Assembly: GCA_903813345.2 (NCBI GenBank)
Contig: CAIIXF020000002.1
Location: 27,041,223-27,105,222, forward strand
Direction of reading: 5' to 3'
DNA from: Owenia fusiformis
Lineage: Eukaryota > Annelida > Polychaeta > Sabellida > Oweniidae
Length of the DNA stretch: 64,000 bases
Positions 43,846 through 54,500 of the stretch are shown one piece after another. The position numbers were made by a program, and so were the translations under genes. Within the stretch, counting starts at the first letter, position 1; every line of letters starts with the position of its first letter. The notes below the pieces were generated by a model. The model did no database searches and was not told the DNA's origin. It saw only the letters and a list, made by a program, of their open reading frames with translations.

Positions 43846-44643
43846 TTAGAAACCCGTCAATGAGCGTCCACCATCATTTACAATGACCTCGCCATTCAGA
43901 ATACAAGATGCGTCTGATGTCAAGAACGCCATCATCTTTGCGCAATCGTCAACTGTTGCAAGTCTCTTTAGAGGAACGACCGTTGAACATCGCTCATAGA
44001 ACGCTGCCTTGTCATCGTCTGGTTTCATAATCCCCGAGCGTTCGTGTATCATAGTCGGTACGACATGGAGAGCCAGCGCGTTGATTCTCACGCCTTTTGG
44101 TCCCATCTCTAGCGCCGCGCATTGCGTGAACATATTCAACGCTGCCTTTGCGATAGCGTAAAATGGAAGCCGTACTGCTGGTCTCACCCCCGATACTGCA
44201 GAAATGTTCAAAATGTTCCCTTGTGATTTTTGAAGCTCTGGAAAGCATAACTGAGATAGCCTTATAGGTGCTCTTACCGAAAGGTCCATGGCCATCTGTT
44301 CATCGTACGATTCCATTTCCAATCCAGTGAGGGTCGCTCCAACCGTTCCACCTCCTGCGTTATTTATAAGCACGTCGATCTTACCAAATTCTGTCATTGC
44401 TGCGTCTACGATAGCCTTCAATGTGCATTCATCCTTAATATCACCCCGAACGCTTGGAAACTTAGCATCTTTGTCACCTGCCGCTTCTTTACACATCTGA
44501 ACCGTATTTTGAATCGCTTCTTCGTCACGTCCATGGATTAATACGCTTGCCCCGCATTTGGCAAACTCTATAGCTGCTCCCTGACCGATACCGTTACTCG
44601 ATCCCGTGATTATTACGCATTTGCTATTCATATTCTGTGACAT
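43846..44643 (-). CDS. Single-exon short-chain dehydrogenase/reductase with altered catalytic residues
   Basis: 265 residues, full length for a classical SDR, uninterrupted. Cofactor site TGSSNGIG (13-20), GRD at 38-40 after the second strand (the Arg-Asp region often favours NADP(H)), RGDIKD (66-71), NNAG (94-97). The YxxxK motif is YAIAK (Tyr162, Lys166). The residue 13 before the Tyr, normally the catalytic Ser, is Ala149 within NISAVSG. The catalytic Asn of the central helix (normally ..VN..) is Asp120 in AMDLSVRAP. The protein therefore keeps the fold and Tyr/Lys but lacks two of the tetrad. Ser148 and Ser151 are adjacent. The C-terminal GEVIVNDGGRSL is typical of the FabG-like group. 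The upstream ATG (44641-44643) is chosen over a second Met at residue 5 as the first in frame. Cytosolic by inference; substrate unknown. Confidence 0.93.
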   Translation of the reverse strand: MSQNMNSKCVIITGSSNGIGQGAAIEFAKCGASVLIHGRDEEAIQNTVQMCKEAAGDKDAKFPSVRGDIKDECTLKAIVDAAMTEFGKIDVLINNAGGGTVGATLTGLEMESYDEQMAMDLSVRAPIRLSQLCFPELQKSQGNILNISAVSGVRPAVRLPFYAIAKAALNMFTQCAALEMGPKGVRINALALHVVPTMIHERSGIMKPDDDKAAFYERCSTVVPLKRLATVDDCAKMMAFLTSDASCILNGEVIVNDGGRSLTGF

Positions 44644-44659
44644 TTTGATGTAGCCTTCG

Positions 44660-45640
44660 TTAAATAATGATAGCTTTGGTTAGTGCACCTCGGTATATCT
44701 AAAATCTGTTACATCAACTTAGGCAATTTATTGGCTGATAGTGTTTGTTAATTTTATATTAGCGTATACTGGGGCTCCCAAAGATTAGACAATTCAGCGA
44801 TAAGGGATTTCGAATTCTTTTTCGACAATTTTTAAAACAACTGTTGAATGACAAGACACACTTTTATAGTTGTATTTCTTGATGTGGTGATATCATTAAA
44901 TTAAACACTTAAATTCTGCATATAATGGCTTAAAATCATCTTAAATCCTCTTTAAGAATGTTTTAGTGTTTTCGTAAAATGAACCGAACTCATGTAAGGT
45001 TGAGATAATCATTTCATTTCTACGTAGCAGTTGATCCAGTTCAACTAGATATTGATTTGCTTGATCACAAATATGCGTAGGTTCGAGTCCTTCTTACTCC
45101 TTTACAATATTTTTATTATTGGAAAATGTCAGACACAAAATCTTAAACATCGGCGTATTTCATGACTCCACAGGATGATAAGTAAATCAACAATACATTC
45201 ATGAAAGTATGAATCTCCCGATAAATATGTCCCTGAAATTAAAAAAATAAGCCAAAATGAACATCGCCAAAAAAGGGGGGAAAGGGGTTCAGCCCCGTAA
45301 ATCGTTTAAAATGCACATAGTATATGATGCATTTTAAGCATTTCAAACTATAATTTGTTAAAGTGGAATAAAGGCCTGTAGAGAGAAAAATTGAAAGAAA
45401 ATCTGAGCTATCAGGGCAACGTTTGGCTTATTTTCTTAAAATGTATGGACATGCCTTACTATATCAGAATTTAGAAGTGTAAATTACTATAGTTTAAAGT
45501 TTCCATAAGAGGAGTGCCATCGATTTTTAAGATATCCTACATACATGAGGACTAACTTTGTTGTATCACCAAAACTTCCTAGACTTATAGAATCAACAGA
45601 GGATGCGTGCTTTAGAGTTTTTCTAAGTTAAAGTTAAGTT
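44660..45640. other. No gene recognised
   Basis: Upstream of the reductase. AT-rich, without a clear promoter element. A tRNA B-box-like GGTTCGAGTCC at about 45072-45082 lacks a foldable cloverleaf. Confidence 0.4.
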
Positions 45641-45649
45641 AAAGTATTT

Positions 45650-46785
45650 CTATATAAGTACAACGGGCAAGGCTGTTTGTGTCCAAAACACCTAGATTCA
45701 ATTTGACTTTAGATTCTTGTAAGGGACCCTAAGGCATGTAAAAAAAAGTTTGTGAACCCTTGCAAAGCAGGCTCAAAAGTGCTGAGTCGGCAGATGTTAT
45801 CATTTTCGAGTCGGACTTTGACCATATACTTGAAACTATTTAATATCTCATTTGAGGATGTTGCAATTATAATGAAACATTGTTAAAATATCAATAAGGC
45901 AGGTATGAAGAATTCCTGAAAGTTTGGGTCTTATCCAACAAAATTTGGTGTACTTTTTATTGAAACTTATGCAATAAATATTTGATAACATCATCAGTGA
46001 AGTTTTTAATCATATTTTATACACCATAGGCCCTTACTGTTTTTTAAAGGGTTCCGATAAGCACCCCGTATAAAAACAATATGGCGGCTCCAGGCGAATC
46101 AACTGGATCAGTCCATTTTTAAGAAATAAAGGGAGTTCTGTAAAATCCAGTCCATTGAAATTGTCTTTGGAAACGTTATCCAAACAGTGATTGCGTTCAA
46201 AGAATACATGTACAACAGCCAATATAAATCCTTGTATTAGAACTGCTTTGTTTCATTTGTAGGATATTTCATATGCCAAGCTGTGTACTATTACGTTATG
46301 GGGAAATTTAGATGCCAATTTTTCCTTATTATACAAAAATAGAAGATCCTGAAACGTCACCCATAAATGTGGAATTGATTTGTCAAAATAAAAATCACCC
46401 TTTTATAAATGTGTGACGATCTATAATATACTTATGCTATATAACAGTTAGAGGTGTTGACACAACGACCTCGAACCTGTGAACCCTTGAGTATTATTCC
46501 GGGATCGGGCCTTTATACTAAACGGTGAGCAACACCAGAAACGAGCGTTCGATTTGCTAAACGATATGCGTCACCCTTTAAATGACTCATTAACTATCGA
46601 CTGATTAAGAAATTTTGAAGAGAATACTTTTAGGGACAATTTATCCCATATCTCTACCAAATTTTGTTTCTTTTGTTTTGTTTTTTTACATGCCTTGGGG
46701 TCCCCTACAAGAATCTAAAGTCAAATTGAATCTAGGTGTTTTGGACATAAATTGGCTTGGCCGTAGCACTATATAAAAATCTAAG
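45650..46785. mobile_element. About 1.1-kb foldback element
   Basis: Long inverted ends: about 45650-45745 pairs with about 46683-46785 (TCCAAAACACCTAGATTCAA, AATTTGACTTTAGATTCTTG, CATGCCTTGGGG against CCTAAGGCATG). The exact termini and target duplication could not be fixed. No transposase. Confidence 0.75.
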
Positions 46786-47269
46786 TAGATAAAATATTGT
46801 AAACATTTCTAAACAAAAGAAACGTATTAATCATGTTTAGAAAAGATCTATAGGGTATGTAATGTATTTTTGGATTTCTCGGAAATATTTTTCTGCCCTT
46901 TTATTACACACTTTGTATAGGATGATGTTCACGTAGGTCACTTTGACTTGACTTTAATGATGATTGTGAAAAAGAGTAAAAAGTTAAAACATATATTATA
47001 AACATAACAAACATAACAACCTCCTATAGTAAGGCACCCAAATTTTTGTGGAGTCAAATAGTCGATTACTCCTCAAAATATGGCTTTACTAAAATGACAT
47101 TTTCTCAAAAGATCCACTATAAATTTTCTAATATTGCAGATTTCTATAGTTAATATATTGACTTAAAAATGAAACAGACTCATTTCTAAAATTTCCAATA
47201 TATTTAGCCATTAAGTTCAGTTAGTGGTAAAACGGCATGAGAATTTTTTTTAATGTTAACCTTATTTAA

Positions 47270-47654
47270 AGAGAGAATCAGATAGAGTGAGCAGGCTAAA
47301 CAAAACATTGGTTCAATTTTAGAATATTTTTGGCTCATGTCATTCCTTGTCATGTCTATTTTCTAAAAATCACAAAATTGCATATTTTATTCCAGGAAAA
47401 CTAACGATTTTTACAATAATGTATTATTTTTCTATAAGAATGGTTACCATTTTTATTATTTGGCCGGAGAATTTAAACATTTTTCACCCATTTTTGCACT
47501 TTGAAACATTAATTACTTCACCAATTTATAACATATTGTGAATATTTTGGGAGATATTGTATTTGATATTGTAAGGAATAGATTGGTAGGTCAATTACAT
47601 GATTGTATACATGTTTCTTGTAATTTGTCACCCCCTATAGATCAGATTCTGCCT
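47270..47654. mobile_element. TTAA-flanked 385-bp element, copy 2
   Basis: TTAA at 47266-47269 and 47655-47658; ends AGAGAGAATCAGA and AGGCAGAATCAGA inverted. Highly similar to 20789-21161, with small insertions (TGATTGTATACATG near 47601). Two independent insertions at TTAA support the boundaries. Confidence 0.78.
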
Positions 47655-47658
47655 TTAA

Positions 47659-48350
47659 CCCCTCCCATGGGTCCAAAAATTAAAAAATTGGGGTGAAATG
47701 GCGAAAAATGTTATCTTATAGGTTCAAATAAAGAATGCAGTGGGTAACAACACTAAATTGTATATAATTACACATCTATTGACTTTGCCTGATAATACAA
47801 TAAGATGATTAGACAAAAAATAAATATATATTTAAATGGGACCCATCAATAGATTGTAAAGAGGCCTATCATCATTTTCAGCACACAGTGTTATATAAAT
47901 CGGGATGAAAGGTGGGGAGCCTCATATGGCATCCCTTCCTTCTAGTGGTCTGACAAACTTGTTTTGAGTGTTTGATGTTTGATGGTTTGATGTTTGATGG
48001 TTTTCCTATTTTAGAAAATAGTTTTTAAAGATACATAGGGTTTAACATGTAAACCTATGAGGACAAATACTGCATGGTCCTTAACTTCTTTTGAGGAGTA
48101 TATATACGAGTACTATACATTAACATGTTTAAGGCTGTAAAGAGACTCTATCTTAAGATGGTAGTTCTTTTCGGATCGAATTTATTTCAAACATATTAAC
48201 ATAAAACCAGAGATACGTATATTTTAGATGTTACGTGTCTCCGGTTCAACGCTGTCCAAATATCTATAAACATAAATTGTTGATCACACACAATAATATT
48301 GTATAAAAACATTTATAAGTAACTATCGCCATCTTTAATCTACAAAATTT
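47659..48350. other. 3' flank of the glutamate receptor gene
   Basis: No frame of note. On the minus strand AATAAA lies at 48181-48186, about 165 bp after the receptor stop codon, and may be its poly(A) signal. TTTGATGTTTGATGGTTTGA at about 47968-47988 is a simple duplication. Confidence 0.4.
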
Positions 48351-48506
48351 CTAAATCGAACTTTCTTTGTCCATTTGTTTATCTGTATTTCCATTAGTAA
48401 GTATAACTTGGGATGGTATGTTAGTCACTGGATTTATAAAGTTCTTGGTTTCATCCGAGGCATCTGTTACAGAGGAATGGCGCTTCGTTGAAGTAATCTT
48501 TGAATT
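48351..48506 (-). CDS. iGluR exon: cytoplasmic tail and stop
   Basis: 156 nt, phase 0, acceptor TTTTTCCAG. Reads NSKITSTKRHSSVTDASDET and so on, polar and Ser/Thr-rich, ending DKESSI and TAG (48351-48353). Phosphorylation-prone tail; the last residues fit S/T-x-hydrophobic. Confidence 0.85.
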   Translation of the reverse strand, partial: NSKITSTKRHSSVTDASDETKNFINPVTNIPSQVILTNGNTDKQMDKESSI

Positions 48507-51500
48507 CTGGAAAAATATGAAATATACTTAAAATCGGTGGTTATGGCTATACAGTACCTCAGGCTGCTCATTGGTGTTTGGTGGTCATCATATATTGTTT
48601 TTTAGAACATTGAGTGACATGCTCTTGTAACGTGTCTATCAATTAATTGAAAACAAGGTTCAAACATTTCTTGTTTTGGGAGATTTCATGTAAAATGATT
48701 TTTGAATAAAAATTCCTGGTGGCAGTATGGGGTTGGAGACAGCTTCTTTATGCGCTGGATCAGCGATTGGAGTGTTGGAGGTTTGCTTTATTTAAACTGG
48801 CTGTACTCTTAAACTTATCTTTTGTCACTGTTTTGACTGTCTTAGCTTTTTGTGGATTTTAGGCAATTGTGCTTACATATCAGTATTACCTTATGAAGTT
48901 TATTCTTTCTCCTTGCCAGTATGAATTCGAAGAAGCAGACGATCACTGCAAGGATTATACCGCCAATCAGTACGAAGAAGATTCCGGAAATGTTCTCAAT
49001 TGGGAGGGATTCAGTACCTGCGGGGATGACACTTTTGAATTCTTCGCACTTTGCATTGCCCCACCACCTAGAAAAAAACTCGAAATATAAAGTAATCTGG
49101 ATTTCAGCTTTTATTGGTATATGTAGATTTATCCTGAATATAATTTATTGTAACGCTCCTGCTCAAGTTCCCCGGATAATTCGGATAAATCTATTCCAGC
49201 AAGTGTAGGGCCGGTGAGTTAAGGGATCTGACTAATGGCACAATGTGCTTTCATGAAACCAGCTTTCTCCTTAAGATATAAAATTGTCAATTGTTAGAAT
49301 TGGTTTTGAGCGTGCAATGTACGTCATTGGAATATTGTTCAGAGGAGATTCACCCAATGCTATGGTAAGTTAACATAACAATACTTTATTGTTTTGAGAG
49401 ATAATGCATCATTTTATGGAAATTGAATTATCTATCCAGTATTATTATACGTGAACAATACTCGAAGAATAAAAAAAAATTGAACGAGGTGTGGTTCTCA
49501 TTTTTGTTTGGCGGCATCCTTTACACATATGCTACACTTCAAACAAGACTGGGGACGTAAGCAGAGGCTTGGATCGATGAGGAGAAAAAAAGAAACGTGT
49601 GGATGTGCTCCTGAGAGACTCGTGCGAAACGTTCAACACCTAAGATATTATTTATTTGCAATTAGCTTCCTACTATACTTACTTGTTTTCGAGTTTTTTG
49701 ACAATCTGTTCTTCTTGTAGGATAAGAATTTCTTTTGATATGGCATCCCTATATTGTGCCCCTCTTGGTACCCCTATTCCATACCCTCTCTTATTAAAGG
49801 GTTCACCCACTATCATTGCGTCACACTCCTGGGTGGTGGCATACTGCAATATCGGAGTGTCAAACATAAAAGCATAAGATCCAGTCAGAACCTTATTTAT
49901 ACCCTCTGAAGAATTCTTTACTCTAGAGTCAGGGGCTACCTCTGACATATACGTCCACATTTTTGTTAAATACTCAATATTTGACTTTCTGAAGAATGTT
50001 TCACAGTATGTGTTTTGAACTGTACCATATCCTATTTTAGTTTGTACAGCCAGGTCGGCTACTGACTTTATGGGTGTTTCTATCTTTGAAACAGTTAAGA
50101 ATGCTGCAAGGTTTGCAGTATATGAAGATATGAGTATCAAAGAAAAGAACCACCAGATGGCGGCCAGCACTCGACCGGAAATAGTTCGTGGGTACACTTC
50201 CGGTCCAATTCCGACCAATGATGAATAAGTAAACCACGTGCTTTCTTGTGCATTGAAGCGAGTGTGGTCAGCATGGTGAACCAGATTATTTGGTACAAAT
50301 CTGTCCATTAAGAATATCATCACACTTACAACGACAATTGCTACACCCATAAGTGCCCATAAAGCACCAGAAAATGGTGTAAGGAACTGAAACATTGTCG
50401 CTTTCCTTTTGGGTCTCTTCATTAGAATACTATATGTTAAATCCTTGTATGGTTTAGTGAAATCGATAACCTCTTCTCTTTCTGACGTAATAGAAGTGGC
50501 CGCAAAGCTCATCGTTGCATTCTGAAGTATAAAGTGATAAATTGTATCATTAAATGTCATAGAAAGCACAGTAAATGTAACTTAACAAACACAAATCAAA
50601 TAGTTATCCAATTTAGATAGGAAATTGTGAACTATGTTATATGATAATTACGAGTTGTCGACTTTGTATAATAGCACTGTAAATATAGGCGACTCCGAAG
50701 ACTACGATTAATATGCCTCTTTTGGGCGCCATTTGATTAGCAGATAACGCAATTTGAACGCTGTAACATTTGATTTAGATCCATTAAGTCTATAAACGTT
50801 ATAAAATCATGGGTAATCAACGTTCGCTGATGCAACTAGACATGTCAAGATTATAAAAAGCACGATTAACTTACGTAATGATCCGGGGTACATTCGGGGA
50901 GAATTAACTGACAAATGAATGCACGATATATTCACTGAAACAAGCTAGACCAGTGGACAACGACAGGAACTAAATTGACCAAAATTCGATGTCCCATATG
51001 AGAATCGACCCTGGGACTTTAAAGTCTCCGTTCCCTAGTCCCAAGTTCGTCCGGGGATTAAAACATAGATTTCAAGAGAAATGTTATTTCGCATGATGTA
51101 AACTCAAAATCTCAATGGGCATGATATGTCTGTTATGTACGTTTAAACAGGGATCGATACATATTTTCAGGTTGAACATTTCGGCTTAATTACACTGAAC
51201 GGAATAAACTTCTTTAAAATACCGGTAATGACGTTGTTCTGACAACTGCAATAAGCCGAAGATGATATAATAAAAGATATGATTTTCGTGTTTTGGGAGA
51301 ATAATTTTAGATATTTGGGTTTTTGAATGACTGGCTGCGCCACATGATATTTCTTTTTCTCGATGTGTTTTATAAATCAAACCTACATGTACTTAAATAT
51401 CTGACATGAAGTCAAGATATATACAATTATGACTTACGCAAATCTCAAGCTGATGTATAATACCATTCCACTTTCCATCCTTGCCCTTTGAGCCATATTT

Positions 51501-54500
51501 TCCATCCGGGACTTCGTATATTTCATAGTAATCAGTAAATCCAAGTTTTTTCGCAACCTCTGCGAGTAGGTCGACCAGAAATCCTTCATATCTGTCATTT
51601 CCGATTAAAGTTGCATGTTCTTTCTTTAGCATAACAAATGGGCTCTCCTAAAATCAGGGTTTTTAAAAATTTTAAACAAAATCTTGAACTGTGCTATTAA
51701 CATGAATACCTCAAAATGTACAGTACCATGCCTTCTAATTTGATCATATTTGCAAGGTGTATTGGATAAATTGATTATTTATTCAAATCAATTTATTCCA
51801 GTTGTTTTTAGATAATTACACTTTTGATTAATTACATAAAACTGACACAACATTGGTTATCATGTACCACCCCCCACAGTCTCTCCGAAGAAAAACTTGA
51901 GACTAGATAACCCACTAGTGTTAAAGAGTTGGAAATTAATCATCGGATGAAGTAATAAAAAGAGAAACCTATTACTTAAACGGTTTACTCATAATAAATT
52001 CAGAATCTCTTTTCAATTGTTCTTTTTTGGGGGGGTGATGGGTGGCCCACTCCCTCTAGAAAAATTTACAATTTTAAGATGCTATTTGGTGATTTTAGGG
52101 CACTTTGAAAGATACGAGTCAATTAGAAAAAAATTCATCCTTGGGGGTGACAGGGGGTGCGCCAGAGGGGGAGCAAGAAGTTACCCGCAAAAATACATTG
52201 ACCATCTCAACTTGCTATTTCAATTTGATAATGCCTGAGCACTTTGGAAGTGTCTTAGACAGATTCAACTGTTCTTTTTGGGGGGTTGGGATGAGTGGCC
52301 CGCTCCCTCTAGAATATTTTACCATTTTAAGATGTTCTTTGGCGATTTCTGGGTACTTTCAAAGTGTATGAGTCGATAAAAAATAATTGAAATTTTGAGA
52401 AGGGGGTTGCCAGAGGGGGTGCGGTATCACCCAATTAAATCAAGTGTCATGTGAAGAGTTTTTGATAGTTCAAAGAAAGAATCACTCGTATGGTTCGTAA
52501 AATTAGCCTGAAAAATATGTTCAAACAATTCATCAGCTATAAAACCATATTGGAATCAGATCATCGACTTCTAAAAAAGGAATAGGTCCATGACCAGTAT
52601 ATTAATAAAGACCGAGATTTTATGATTTATGGCGTAATATATGACTGAAAATGAATGTTCATTGTAAAAAGACTGAAATCGCGGAGCGATTTATGTCTTT
52701 GGCAATGTACAGAACACAATTTAAGGTCATATATTTGACACAAATCATAAAATCGAAGTCTTTGTTACGATTCGAATATGATAAACGGACATGAAAAACA
52801 ACTATTTGCATTTATGAATTTTAACGGTCATAAATACTCAAATATAGACCAGTAAATCAATTGTTCTAGCTATTTAATTGGGACGGCATTCATCATATTA
52901 GAATCTAGTATATTTGTCAGATCCTGATCCTGATCGAAATGATCCATTTATTACCTCACGTTTTTTTTTCATTTCAATTGTTAAGTAGAATTTTTTCAAG
53001 GTCAAAGTTTTTGAATGATTTCCTTCTTTTTATTTTATTTACAATATCTCTTTTGGTATGCGTGAAAAGAATTTAAGCACGCGACTCAATGAATTGTGGC
53101 TGATTTAATGCTATCCTTAAAATTCGGGCAACATTCCAACGTTCGAAGTCTTTCACAATTTTTCACAATTCATTGAGCCCTGGGCTAAATCCTTGACTGG
53201 GTTATATTTCTATGTCACGAACAATATCCTTCATTTTGTCAAATGCTGTGCTCGTTTCATCAAGTGAAGCACTACACATGGTGTGACAACATGTACTTAA
53301 GTGAGGGCAATAATCTCGGCCCTGAGAGTTACCCATGTTTTTGGTATATAACCGACGAAGCAAAGGAAATGAAGATTACCAATAAAGTCACAACTTTGAT
53401 CGGTCTGTATTTCGCTAGGACGTTCTCTGTATCGGAATAAGCCGTCAGGTTTGGTGCTGGCATCTGTAGCCTTCTTTCAAATATGTTTTCATTCTGTCTC
53501 CACGTACCTATCTGTTCAAAACAAAAGCTGTGCAGTGTGTACATTTATTATGAGCACAAACTAACAATATCTTAATTGTAGCAAATATAGGCGAAGAATT
53601 TTGATTCAACGTGTACCTCTATTTATAAAAATGTATGTCGGCCCCTGTGATTTGATTGGTCAATTTATAGACTAGCCCTAATAATGAACTAGTCGAGGAT
53701 GCTATATAAAAGGGGTTGTGTATGTCAGCCACCAAATTAGGAATATGTATACCTCACAACTAACGTAGTGTACCTTATTGTGAGGATATAGGCCAATTGT
53801 GACCGATTTGAGAGTTGCAAATGCAAAGTACTTCAAATGGGAATCATTCTCAGACTGTATTTACCCTTTTAATGCCATTTTCCGTAAGACCCTGTACTTG
53901 CATCGAGACATTGTTTCTGTAACCGTCTTCGTCGAAGTGAATCCGACCAGTGACTCCTCTCATATTGGCCTGGCAATGACAAAATAGTACAGTTAAATGT
54001 GTGTAATACGAACATTACTGGGTCCAGTGTTCAAGTTGACAGGTGTTCACATTTCAAGATTCTTTATAATATGGGTAGTCTCACATATCTGTAAAACAGA
54101 TTCAAAATCGGACCGAAATAGCGTTCACATTGAGAGGTGCTGGGAAATACATGTTAAACTGTACTTTGCTAAGAGAATACTTTTATAATTGTAAGAGTGC
54201 AGTCATAGGTTCTCTGTGGACAGAATAACACGTCAGGAAGACATAAAACTAAATGGCGATTCGAGATTAGAATTCCTAGTGGAGGTTAAATGTCAATACA
54301 TTGTTTTTATTCTAAGCACGAATGATATATGTTATATTTAGGAATTATGGCTAAACAGCTAGGGAAATCGCAATAAAGTAACCACTTGTCCACTATTTCA
54401 CTCTTAGGGTTAATTGCTGTAAAACGTTTCTTTATTACATCATTTAACGTAGAATTGATGGTGAAAGCAGTGTGATTAGAGTACTAGAAAACTAGGGCAA

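Noticed and set aside
45020-45090. tRNA-like segment with GGTTCGAGTCC
   Set aside because: The acceptor stem and A box do not fold into a cloverleaf; at most a degraded SINE head.
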